Source: an uncultured Eubacteriales bacterium | Lineage (GTDB): Bacteria > Bacillota > Clostridia > Oscillospirales > CAG-272 | Assembly (NCBI GenBank): GCA_902491535.1 | Contig: CABUHS010000006.1 | Location: 30,240 to 94,239, forward strand | Length of the DNA stretch: 64,000 nucleotides | Direction: 5' to 3' | Shown here: positions 56,138-64,000 of the stretch, piece after piece | Layout: each line of letters starts with the position of its first letter | Numbering within the stretch: position 1 is the stretch's first letter | The notes under the pieces: model-generated | The model's database searches: none | Seen by the model: the letters and a program-made list of their open reading frames with translations, nothing else | Told to the model about the DNA's origin: nothing | Position numbers and translations under genes: made by a program

Positions 56138-57022
56138 ATGTCAGCAGAGGAACATTTAAAAATAATGACAGACCGTGAAAAAAAAGACCGTAATTCCGGA
56201 AAGAAGAACGGCGGGAGATATAATTCGCCGAAAAACGGCAGAATAAATTATAGATCAGATAGTGATGAGATTCCCGAGGGGGGTGTGATCGGACGAAATG
56301 CCGTGATCGAGCTATTGAAATCCGGGCGCAGCATAGATAAGCTTTATGTAAAAGAGGGAGATCTTGAAGGCTCTGCGAGGATGATCGTCGCAGAAGCTGC
56401 GGCGCGCGGAATTCCGGTTATAGAGACCGGGCGTGCCGGTCTTGACAGGTTCAGCGGAGGCGCTGTGCATCAAGGTGTTGTTGCTTTTGCTTCTGCAAAA
56501 GAATATGTTGGAATAAATGATATTTTAGAGATTGCGCGCGAAAGAGGAGAGGATCCGTTTATCGTTATTCTTGACGGAATAGAGGATCCGTATAATCTCG
56601 GTGCGATAATTAGGACTGCTGAGTGTGCGGGAGTTCACGGAGTTATAATACCAAAGCGCAGAACTGCGCTTATGACCATGACTGTGGAAAAAGCGTCTGC
56701 CGGTGCGCTCGAGCATATGGCGGTAGCCAAGGTTTCTAACCTTACCGCTGCCGTAGAGGAGCTTAAAGAAGCGGGACTCTGGATATATGCTGCTGAGGCA
56801 GGCGGACAGATGCTTCGCAAAACAGATATGCGCGGACCTGCCGCTGTGGTTTTCGGAAGCGAGGGTAAAGGTATTTCACCGCTGCTGCACTCAAAATGTG
56901 ATTTTACGGTTTCTGTTCCTCTGAAGGGCAATATAAATTCACTTAATGTTTCGGCTGCTGCCGCTGTCGTTCTTTTCGAAGCTGTTGCGCAGCGCGACGG
57001 CAGTGCGGATTTATCAAAGTAA
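56138..57022 (+). CDS. rlmB: TrmH/RlmB-family rRNA 2'-O-methyltransferase
   Basis: 294 aa. A basic, Asn/Lys-rich N-terminal tail, a substrate-binding domain (VIGRNAVIELLKSG, GGAVHQGVVA) and a SPOUT knot with motif 1 DGIEDPYNLGAIIRTAE, motif 2 VVFGSEGKGIS and motif 3 VPLKGNINSLNVSAAAAV. It probably methylates 23S rRNA G2251 or a nearby site. ATG 56138 has no clear Shine-Dalgarno; ATG 56165 (GAGGAA 12 bp upstream) is the alternative. The next gene starts 56 bp after the stop and may be cotranscribed. Confidence 0.92.
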   Translation: MSAEEHLKIMTDREKKDRNSGKKNGGRYNSPKNGRINYRSDSDEIPEGGVIGRNAVIELLKSGRSIDKLYVKEGDLEGSARMIVAEAAARGIPVIETGRAGLDRFSGGAVHQGVVAFASAKEYVGINDILEIARERGEDPFIVILDGIEDPYNLGAIIRTAECAGVHGVIIPKRRTALMTMTVEKASAGALEHMAVAKVSNLTAAVEELKEAGLWIYAAEAGGQMLRKTDMRGPAAVVFGSEGKGISPLLHSKCDFTVSVPLKGNINSLNVSAAAAVVLFEAVAQRDGSADLSK

Positions 57023-57078
57023 AACGGCTTAAAGCCTGCGCATAATATAAATTAAGAGTAATGGATGGGGATATTATT

Positions 57079-59634
57079 ATGGATGAGAACAAACGCTCGG
57101 AAACAAACAGCCCTGAAGATGCGGATATTGTTTTGTCTGAAAATAATTCCGCCGGATCTGAAAAGGCAACCGGCTCTGTTTCGGCAAAGGATTTGCTCGG
57201 AAAACTAAAAAAGAATATGTCCGGCTCTAAAAAGAAAAATAAAAAAGAGGCTTGCAAACTTCCGGAACGTGAAATTCCGGGATCGTCCGATAAGAGTGAT
57301 GAATTTGATATTCAGTCGGTGACCGACGGTGAAATTGAAGACCTTTTTGCAGGTAAGCTTTTTGACCATACGTCTGCCGAAACCGATCGGGAAGCCGGTG
57401 AAGAGGAGTTTTTGTCTTCGGAAACCGAACTTGCTGACGAAACTTCCGATGCCGAAATGACCACCGGAATATCGGTGGAAAATGATCAGCCTTCAAACGA
57501 GACGGAGCCTGTAGAGGATATTATAAATACAGATAGCGTTTCAGCCGGCGATGCGACGGAATTTTCCGATTCGGAGGTCGTTTCCGACCTTGCAGACGGA
57601 GTATCCGATGACGGAAATTTTGATGCTGATGAAGCTTTTGCTGATGATGATTCCGAATACACATCGGATACAGACGATACCGGAGTATCGCAGGAAAGTA
57701 CGGTATTTGATGACTTTGATTCGGATGACGGAGTTGACGATACAGATGTTCAGCTGATGATGGCGTTCGGCATGGAAGATGAGCTTGCTAAAACAGTAGG
57801 CTTTGAAAAAGCGGCGGAGCTTTCCGGAAATGCCGATGAGACGGGAAGAATATTTATTCCTAAAAGAAGAAAACACAAGTCTGAAGCTGATACTGATGAA
57901 CAGACTGAGTTTACATCGCCTGATCAGATAAAACCGATACTGAGCGGCTATAAGCTGCGTTACAGAACAATGCTTGTCCGGATGCTGTGCTGTGCTGTCC
58001 TGCTTGTGCTTTCGTTCCTTTTTGAAAACCTTGAAGCTTTCGGCGCAAAAATTCCGAACTGGATGGATTCGTCAACATATCCGGTCGTTTATACTATGCT
58101 CGGATTTCAGTTTGTTGTACTCGGCGGCGCGCTTGTATGGGAAAAGCTTCGTGACGGTTTTTCGGAGATCGTACATTTTAAGATGAGTGCAAACAGCGCA
58201 ATGGCTGTCATGATCGCATTCACGGCTGTTTACGATCTGATAATGTGCTTTATGCATCTGCATTCCGCTCCGCAGGGAATAAGATTTTTTGGTTTTCCCG
58301 TTATCGTTATGGTGATGTCGTCGCTTGTCGGGGAATATATGGATCTCAGACGCGAGATATTTTGCTTTAATGTAGTTGCTTCGAAGAAACATAAATATGT
58401 TATAGAGAGTCTCAGCGAGGAACAGGCGTCGCTTGAAATAAATGCTTTTGCAGATTTTATGCCCCCCGATGCTTCAATTTTCAGAATAGGGGAGACGGAC
58501 TTTGTTGACGGATTTTATTCGAGAATGAGAACATCTGTTTCCGGACAGCGCGCAATGAATGCACTGGTGCCTGTAACTCTTGCGGCGGCTGTAATATTCT
58601 TTGTGTGGAATCTTATAATCGGAAAAAATGCAGATCTTTCATTCAGAGTTGCACAGTATACAATGAATATGGCTATGCCGGCTATCTGTATGCTCGTACT
58701 CAGTTACCCGTTTTTTAAAGCATCGAAAATGGCTTATCGTACCGGAAGCGCTATTATCGGCGGAAAGTCTCTTGAAGAGTACAGCACCTCATCTTCTGCG
58801 ATCACATTTGAGGATAAAGATGTTTTTCCTGCCAGCGGCGTTATGGTCAAGAGCATAAAAACGTACGGTGACAGCCGTATAGATTACATAATATATAATG
58901 TTGCAAGCCTGTTTATGGCGGTCGGCGGACCTCTTGCCGAGGTATTTGAGTCTGCGACAAAGGAGCTTGAGCATACCGAGGATGTTGAACTGACAGATGT
59001 TGTACAGGGCGGGCTGGAGGCGTATGTCTCCGGAGAGCATGTATACTGCGGTACTGCCGATTATTTTGTCCTTAACGGTCTTGACGTGCCGTACGATCCG
59101 GAAGATGACGCTCTTCGCGGCGAAGGCTCGGTAAGTATAATGCTTCTTGCCATCGGAGGCAAGGTCGTTGCAAAGCTGTATATGCAGTACATGCTCGACC
59201 GTGATTTTGAAATCACGCTTAAACAGCTCAGCAAACTCGGAATTTGTGTGGGAATAAAAACATTCGATCCGAATATAACCGATGTTATGCTGAACAGTAA
59301 GGTCAGACTTGCTGAATACCCGATAAAAATACTTCGCTGCCGTACAGCGGAGGATGTTGCCGTATCTTCAGCGCATACCGAAAGCGGGGTAGTTTCGAGA
59401 AAATCGGTAAAATCGATGATGTATGCATATTCACTTTGTGAAAAAGTGCTTCATGCGATGAAAACCGGAGTGATGCTTAAGGTGCTTTCATCTGCGTTTG
59501 CGCTTGTCATCGTTACGCTTTTACTGCTGTTTGGCGTCGGTGAATCTGTATATTCATGGCAGGTGGCTTTGTATCAGCTCATTTGGGTAGTGCCTACGGT
59601 GTTTATTACGAAACTGTATGTAAGTAAAAACTGA
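57079..59634 (+). CDS. Acidic-tailed membrane protein resembling a catalytically dead P-type ATPase
   Basis: 851 aa. Residues 1-290 are low-complexity and acidic. From residue 300 the layout follows P1-type ATPases: two membrane pairs, a shortened actuator-like loop, another pair ending LSYPFFKASKMAYRTGSAII where CPC-type ATPases have their metal site, then GGKSLEEY. The phosphorylation motif DKTGT is replaced by FEDKDVFPAS, TGDN by KTFDPN, and GDGxND is absent. N-domain-like GLEAYVSGEHVYCGTADY and the final membrane pair remain. It therefore cannot act as a normal pump. ATG 57079 has GGGGAT 8 bp upstream; ATG 57061 is less likely. Confidence 0.7.
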   Translation: MDENKRSETNSPEDADIVLSENNSAGSEKATGSVSAKDLLGKLKKNMSGSKKKNKKEACKLPEREIPGSSDKSDEFDIQSVTDGEIEDLFAGKLFDHTSAETDREAGEEEFLSSETELADETSDAEMTTGISVENDQPSNETEPVEDIINTDSVSAGDATEFSDSEVVSDLADGVSDDGNFDADEAFADDDSEYTSDTDDTGVSQESTVFDDFDSDDGVDDTDVQLMMAFGMEDELAKTVGFEKAAELSGNADETGRIFIPKRRKHKSEADTDEQTEFTSPDQIKPILSGYKLRYRTMLVRMLCCAVLLVLSFLFENLEAFGAKIPNWMDSSTYPVVYTMLGFQFVVLGGALVWEKLRDGFSEIVHFKMSANSAMAVMIAFTAVYDLIMCFMHLHSAPQGIRFFGFPVIVMVMSSLVGEYMDLRREIFCFNVVASKKHKYVIESLSEEQASLEINAFADFMPPDASIFRIGETDFVDGFYSRMRTSVSGQRAMNALVPVTLAAAVIFFVWNLIIGKNADLSFRVAQYTMNMAMPAICMLVLSYPFFKASKMAYRTGSAIIGGKSLEEYSTSSSAITFEDKDVFPASGVMVKSIKTYGDSRIDYIIYNVASLFMAVGGPLAEVFESATKELEHTEDVELTDVVQGGLEAYVSGEHVYCGTADYFVLNGLDVPYDPEDDALRGEGSVSIMLLAIGGKVVAKLYMQYMLDRDFEITLKQLSKLGICVGIKTFDPNITDVMLNSKVRLAEYPIKILRCRTAEDVAVSSAHTESGVVSRKSVKSMMYAYSLCEKVLHAMKTGVMLKVLSSAFALVIVTLLLLFGVGESVYSWQVALYQLIWVVPTVFITKLYVSKN

Positions 59635-59726
59635 TATTGTATAGTGTCGGTATCACTGTGCTGATAGAGCAGGACGCTTTATCGGCACAGTTTTTAAATT
59701 TATAAAATACTGAGGAAATGTTAGAT

Positions 59727-61583
59727 ATGAGATATAATACTATCTTAAAGGGTGTTGAGAAACCCGGAAGATATACAGGCGGAGAATGGGGACAGATTAT
59801 TAAGGATAAAAACGCTGTAAAGGCGCGTTTTGCATTTTGTTTTCCCGATACATATGAGATCGGAATGTCGAATCTCGGTCTGAGAATACTGTATGGAGTT
59901 CTTAACCGTGAGGAGGATGTGTGGTGTGAGCGTTCATATGCGCCGTGGCCGGATATGGAGCAGAGAATGCGCGAAAACGGGATACCGCTCTATGCATTTG
60001 AAAGCGGAGATCCGCTTTCCTGCTTTGACATTGTCGGTTTTACTCTCCAGTATGAGCTTTGCTATACGAATGTTCTGAATATGCTTGATCTGGCCGGAAT
60101 ACCTCTGCTTGCTGCCGATCGCGGAGAAAACGATCCGATAGTTATCGGCGGAGGACCTTGCGCATATAACGCGGAGCCTGTCGCGGATTTCTTTGATGTG
60201 TTCAGCATCGGCGAGGGAGAAGAGGCACTCACTGAATTTACATCTCTTTATATAAAACTTAAAGAGTCCGGCGCCGACCGCGCGGCAATACTTCGTGAGG
60301 TCTCGCATCTTGACGGCTTTTATGTTCCGTCTCTTTATAAAATCAGTTATAATTCCGACGGAACGCTTGCGGGCTGTGAACCCAAGTTTCCTGACGTTCC
60401 CCGCCGCGTAAAAAAGAGGATTATTAAGGATCTTGATCACGCCTATTTCCCTGATAAGCTTGTCATGCCGTATATAGAAACTGTTCATGACCGCATCGTT
60501 CCTGAGGTTTACCGCGGATGTATACGAGGCTGCCGTTTCTGCCAGGCGGGAATGATATACAGACCGGTAAGAGAAAAAAGTCCGGAGGTTCTTGATGAGC
60601 AGTGCCGAAAACTGTATGAATCAACGGGATTTGATGAAATATCACTCTGCTCGCTCAGTATAAGCGATTATTCACGTCTTGATGAGCTTACGGACAGACT
60701 TCTTTCGTGGACTGAAGATAAAAAGGTAAGCATATCTCTTCCGTCTCTCCGTGTAGACAGCTTTACAAAAGAGCTTATGGAAAAGATATCAACAGTTCGT
60801 GCGAGCGGCATTACATTTGCGCCCGAGGCAGGCACACAGCGTATGCGCGATGTCATAAACAAGAATGTCCGTCAGGAAGATCTTCTCCGTGCGTGTGCGA
60901 ATGCATTTGAGGTCGGAAAAAATCAGGTAAAACTCTATTTTATGGACGGACTTCCTACAGAAACGCGGGAGGATGTTGAGGGAATCGCACATCTTGCCAA
61001 AAGCGTTATCGAATCGTATTATTCGAATCCGAATGTAAAAAAAGGACGGGCACCTCAGGTGACTATCAGTGTTGCTTGCTTTATTCCCAAACCGTTTACT
61101 CCGTTTCAGTGGGAAGCACAGGATACGATCGAGGTTCTTGAAGAAAAGCAGCAGTGGCTCAGAGAAGCGATAACCGACCGTAAGATAAGATATACATGGC
61201 ATGACGCGCGTGTCAGCCGTGTCGAAGCGGTTTTCGCGCGCGGCGATCGCAGGCTCGGAAAAGCGCTGCTTGAAGCGAACCGCCGTGGCAGACGTTTTGA
61301 CAGTTGGGATGAATATTTTGATTATGATGAATGGCTTTCTGTGTTTGATGCTGCCGGAATAGATCCTGCATTTTATGCAAACCGAAAGTTCGGCAGGGAT
61401 GAGATCCTGCCGTGGGATGTAATAGATTGCGGAGTGGAAAAAAGCTTTTTTGCCCGTGAAGCTGACAAAGCATACGCTTCGGTAACTACCAAGAACTGTG
61501 CTGAGATGTGCAGTGCATGCGGTGCAAATAAGATGGGCGGAGACTGCCGATGGTGTCCTGCTCCGGCAAAGACGGAAAAATAA
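59727..61583 (+). CDS. B12-binding-like radical SAM protein (TIGR03960 family)
   Basis: 618 aa. An N-terminal B12-binding-like domain (FPDTYEIGMSNLGLRILYG, VIGGGPCAYNAEP, GEGEEAL) and a radical SAM core with the cluster motif CIRGCRFC in YRGCIRGCRFCQAG, followed by ITFAPEAGTQRMRDVINK. A C-terminal Cys-rich end (CAEMCSACGANKMGGDCRWC) may hold another metal site. The family is always paired with DUF2344, which follows after 19 bp. It is thought to modify RNA or a ribosomal component, but that is unproven. ATG 59727 is preferred (GAGGAA 9 bp upstream) over ATG 59718. Confidence 0.92.
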   Translation: MRYNTILKGVEKPGRYTGGEWGQIIKDKNAVKARFAFCFPDTYEIGMSNLGLRILYGVLNREEDVWCERSYAPWPDMEQRMRENGIPLYAFESGDPLSCFDIVGFTLQYELCYTNVLNMLDLAGIPLLAADRGENDPIVIGGGPCAYNAEPVADFFDVFSIGEGEEALTEFTSLYIKLKESGADRAAILREVSHLDGFYVPSLYKISYNSDGTLAGCEPKFPDVPRRVKKRIIKDLDHAYFPDKLVMPYIETVHDRIVPEVYRGCIRGCRFCQAGMIYRPVREKSPEVLDEQCRKLYESTGFDEISLCSLSISDYSRLDELTDRLLSWTEDKKVSISLPSLRVDSFTKELMEKISTVRASGITFAPEAGTQRMRDVINKNVRQEDLLRACANAFEVGKNQVKLYFMDGLPTETREDVEGIAHLAKSVIESYYSNPNVKKGRAPQVTISVACFIPKPFTPFQWEAQDTIEVLEEKQQWLREAITDRKIRYTWHDARVSRVEAVFARGDRRLGKALLEANRRGRRFDSWDEYFDYDEWLSVFDAAGIDPAFYANRKFGRDEILPWDVIDCGVEKSFFAREADKAYASVTTKNCAEMCSACGANKMGGDCRWCPAPAKTEK

Positions 61584-61602
61584 TCTTAAACGGTGAATTT
61601 AA

Positions 61603-62373
61603 ATGGAAAATACATATAAAGAAAATGAAAAAAACGGAGTTACTAACAATCTTCATGAACTTGAAAGCGCTACAGGAAGAAAGTTGACTCCTAAAGGTAC
61701 TCCGCAGAGAAGTCCTCAAAGCCCGAACAGAACGTCGGGTGTGCAGCAGCCGAGCTATAGTCTGAGAGTAAAGTTTTGTAAGGTCGGCAGACTCCAGTTT
61801 ATATCTCACCTTGACCTTGCCCGTACTATGCGGACTGCAATTGTGCGCGCGGGAATACCGGTAAAATATTCGGAGGGTTTTAATCCGCATCCGAAGATGT
61901 CATTTGCTCTTCAGCTCTCTATCGGAACCGAAAGTATATGTGAATTTATGGAACTTAAGCTTACTGAGGAGCCAAACTGTGAACGTATAAAAGCTGCGCT
62001 CGAAAAAAATGTTACGGATGAGATGCGCATTCTGGACGTTTATGTGCCGGAACGTAAACCGAATGAGATCGGATGGGCGGAATATAAAATTGAATTTTTT
62101 CCGGAGGAAACTCAGGCGGTACCGTCCTATTCGGACGTTATTACGGATAAACTCGTTATAACTAAGCGCACTAAAAGCGGGGAGAAAGATGTCGATATAC
62201 GTCCGCAGATACTCAGTTTCTCGCAAAACGGCAATGAACTGACAGCAGTGCTTTGTGCTGATAGTACGGCGTATCTTAACCCTGAGTATATAGCAAAGCT
62301 TTCCGGAGTAAAGGATTATTCTATCATGCGGACACGGGTATTCCTTTCAGACGGAGTTACCGAATTCAGATAA
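61603..62373 (+). CDS. DUF2344 / TIGR03936 radical-SAM-associated protein
   Basis: 256 aa. A polar N-terminal tail of 50 residues, then the family core (LRVKFCKVGRLQFISHLDLARTM cut to its key HLDLAR, and YSEGFNPHPKMSFA). It is the partner of the radical SAM protein upstream; the two are fused in some genomes. Usually rng, rplU and rpmA come next, but here the cluster ends and the following genes are on the other strand. The ribosome site is weak (GGTGAA). Confidence 0.9.
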   Translation: MENTYKENEKNGVTNNLHELESATGRKLTPKGTPQRSPQSPNRTSGVQQPSYSLRVKFCKVGRLQFISHLDLARTMRTAIVRAGIPVKYSEGFNPHPKMSFALQLSIGTESICEFMELKLTEEPNCERIKAALEKNVTDEMRILDVYVPERKPNEIGWAEYKIEFFPEETQAVPSYSDVITDKLVITKRTKSGEKDVDIRPQILSFSQNGNELTAVLCADSTAYLNPEYIAKLSGVKDYSIMRTRVFLSDGVTEFR

Positions 62374-62426
62374 TATATTTTTCTTTTTCATTAGTTGTGT
62401 TAATGTGTTAATGAGTACTGAAAATC

Positions 62427-62466
62427 AAATACAGGCGGTACATTGTGTCTATTGTCTGTATTTTAA
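62427..62466 (+). terminator. Possible terminator after DUF2344
   Basis: AAATACAG (62427-62434) pairs with CTGTATTT (62456-62463) across a 21-nt loop, followed by TAATT. Weak. Confidence 0.4.
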
Positions 62467-62567
62467 TTATGAATTATGAATAATGATAAAATAGAGAAGA
62501 AATTAATAGGTTATACAATAATGATATCTATATATTCTTATTTTTATTATTTTATATAGGAGCCGTG

Positions 62568-63017
62568 TTAAAAAATACTGTCCCATGTGAGTTCTTCGAC
62601 TTCTCCCAAGCGCTGAATTGCCGATAGAAGCATTTTTCGCTGCGTAGCATAATCGGTATAGAATTCTCCGTCAAAAAAATCTTTTATCTGATCTACCGTC
62701 GATTGAATATTATAAATATAATCGTATACAATAAAAAGTTCGAGGGTATTGCGGCGCTGATTCCATATTTCTTCGAAATGAGCGATAGCATTTATGCCGT
62801 ATTCCCGCATTTGCTCGCGTGATTCTTCAGGGAATTCGTCGTTTTGATTGGATTTTTCTGCATCAGCAAGACCGTATTCTCGAAGCTGATCAAGTGATGG
62901 CATTGCATTTGCAGCTTCTGTCAGTACTTTTGCCGAATTATCTACGTAGACTGCATTTGTTATGACAAGTGCTATGGTAATGGCAAAGATTACAAGTGCC
63001 GTAATAAAGCTTTTCAT
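62568..63017 (-). CDS. DUF4363 family protein
   Basis: 149 aa. One N-terminal membrane segment (about residues 4-24) and an extracellular helical domain (LREYGLADAEK, NAIAHFEEIWNQRRNTLELF). Family members usually sit beside DUF421 proteins, as here (55 bp after it). Function unknown. GGAAAGGA lies 6 bp before the ATG. Confidence 0.85.
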   Translation of the reverse strand: MKSFITALVIFAITIALVITNAVYVDNSAKVLTEAANAMPSLDQLREYGLADAEKSNQNDEFPEESREQMREYGINAIAHFEEIWNQRRNTLELFIVYDYIYNIQSTVDQIKDFFDGEFYTDYATQRKMLLSAIQRLGEVEELTWDSIF

Positions 63018-63072
63018 TTTTCATCCTTTCCGTTGCAGAGAAATTTTTGGTATATTGAAGCGCATAAAGTTA

Positions 63073-63750
63073 TTATTTAATTGTTTTTCTCAGGATATAT
63101 TCTCCTCCGGAATCGTCAAGTGTGAATAAAAACACTTCATCCATATTGGCAAATCCGTATGCTTTAATACGTTTTTTGAGCCATATTTCGGTTTTTCCAG
63201 TGAGCTTCAGATTGTACTTGCTTATCTTACCGTCTACTATCAGCAGATGAGCAATTCCTTTATCGGGAAGCACGAGAGACATATCTCCGACACTGAGTGG
63301 CTTTGCGGCGGTTTTGGGCGTGGCTGATAGCTGTCCGTTTTGCTCGAGTATTGCATACTCGACTTCACTCAGATCATAAATATCTTTTAGACGCAGTTCG
63401 GCGGTAAGTTCCTCAATACTCATTCTCGTTTTTGCAAGCTCTTTCTGATCGAGGACTCCTTTATTTATAAGTATACTCGGTACGCCATCAAAAAATCTTT
63501 TTAAAGCCGGGCTTTTAGTGACAATAAAGGTGTTGATTATTTCTATGCAGATCAGTGTAAGTATCGGAACTATACCGTAGCATAGCGGAATGTTGTTATT
63601 TGTTATTGGAGATGCGGCAAGCTCTGAGAGCAGTAGCGCTGTTATAAGTTCGGATAGCTGTAACTCACCTATTTGTCGCTTTCCCGTAAGACGCATCACG
63701 ACTACGAGAAATATATACATTATAATTGTTCGCAGAAAAATCATTACCAT
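63073..63750 (-). CDS. DUF421 (YetF-like) membrane protein
   Basis: 225 aa. Three membrane segments (about residues 5-25, 35-52 and 58-77) with the family signature MRLTGKRQIGELQLSELI, then a cytoplasmic alpha/beta domain (PSILINKGVLDQKELAKTRMS cut here, LKDIYDLSEVEYAILEQNG). YetF-type proteins are linked with sporulation and membrane in bacilli, but their role is not settled. AGGAG lies 10 bp before ATG 63750. First gene of the DUF421-DUF4363 pair. Confidence 0.9.
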   Translation of the reverse strand: MVMIFLRTIIMYIFLVVVMRLTGKRQIGELQLSELITALLLSELAASPITNNNIPLCYGIVPILTLICIEIINTFIVTKSPALKRFFDGVPSILINKGVLDQKELAKTRMSIEELTAELRLKDIYDLSEVEYAILEQNGQLSATPKTAAKPLSVGDMSLVLPDKGIAHLLIVDGKISKYNLKLTGKTEIWLKKRIKAYGFANMDEVFLFTLDDSGGEYILRKTIK

Positions 63751-63860
63751 GTTCGATGGACTCCTGTTATTATATGCATTGAAAATGTTCGGTGTAAGTG
63801 TGCCTTTGCGTTAGTTTGGCACGAAATCAAAAAAATATTTAGGAAATTTTGAAAAAGTTA

Positions 63861-63889
63861 TTGACAAGCTGTGGAAAGTGTGATATACT
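63861..63889 (+). promoter_or_regulatory. Strong promoter at the window end, probably of an rRNA operon
   Basis: TTGACA (63861-63866), 17-bp spacer, TATACT (63884-63889), preceded by A/T tracts like an UP element. The following 110 bp (CCGTC/GACGG hairpin, then purine-rich non-coding text) contain no ribosome site or open frame and resemble a 16S rRNA leader. The RNA itself is outside the window, so this is inference. Confidence 0.6.
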
Positions 63890-64000
63890 AACGAAGCCGT
63901 CGAGAGACGGGGAAGAAATAAGCGAGTAGATAAGCCAAAGAGCGATATCATAAGCTACTGGAAGTAATCTAAGAGGGAAATAAGTCCTAACGAAAAAAGA

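Overview
This 64 kb window is a chromosomal segment of a low-to-medium GC, Gram-positive, endospore-forming anaerobe. Supporting genes are spoIIP with gpr, a SigH-like sigma factor, IreB, DUF1846 and DUF4364 proteins, class B sortase, an LTA-synthase-like enzyme, FeoAB, a CIRCE-controlled hrcA-grpE-dnaK-dnaJ operon, and a radical SAM/DUF2344 pair. Class Clostridia is well supported. A gut Oscillospiraceae/Ruminococcaceae-like lineage is my inference and is not proven by the sequence. Many promoters are exact or near-exact TTGACA-N17-TATAAT.

Layout. 1-4,100: end of a C39-like surface peptidase, purF with a leader hairpin, a HAD phosphatase and a PAS protein. 4,100-9,500: uvrB-uvrA excision repair. 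9,500-14,900: feoAB iron uptake, an aconitase-family hydratase and a tiny acidic protein. 15,000-18,150: GH3 glycosidase, an unknown protein and flotillin-like FloA (all minus). 18,400-26,000: dxs, an LTA-synthase-like protein, a CmpB-type membrane protein, a frameshifted rarA and a YitT protein. 26,100-37,250: sortase B, IreB, a ferredoxin-fused aldo/keto reductase, an ECF sigma factor fused to an unknown domain, trmB, a HAAS/DUF4097 pair, a PduL-type phosphotransacylase, a small lipoprotein, type II pantothenate kinase and a NagD-like phosphatase. 37,250-44,800: CIRCE-hrcA-grpE-dnaK-dnaJ-prmA-rsmE. 44,900-55,900: a zinc-ribbon/acidic membrane protein, DUF1846, spoIIP-gpr, an orphan peptide-binding lipoprotein, DUF4364, a SigH-like sigma factor and a zinc-ribbon protein. 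56,100-63,750: rlmB, a membrane protein that looks like a catalytically dead P-type ATPase, radical SAM + DUF2344, and DUF4363 + DUF421. The window ends in a strong promoter and leader, probably of an rRNA operon.

Most genes are housekeeping. The parts I find least explained are: (i) the P-type-ATPase-like pseudoenzyme at 57.1-59.6 kb with its long acidic N-terminal domain; (ii) the sigma factor at 29.2-30.5 kb fused in frame to an unknown domain, with a strong internal ribosome binding site and ATG at the junction; (iii) a family of about 55-60 bp imperfect palindromes placed after genes (3.5, 9.3 twice, 37.3 and probably 48.9 kb); (iv) the two compensating frameshifts and acidic insert in rarA; (v) a palindrome lying over the -35 box of the PAS gene. 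Several unrelated proteins carry long Asp/Glu/Ser-rich regions, which seems to be a habit of this genome. I saw no CRISPR array, transposase, prophage or complete tRNA gene.
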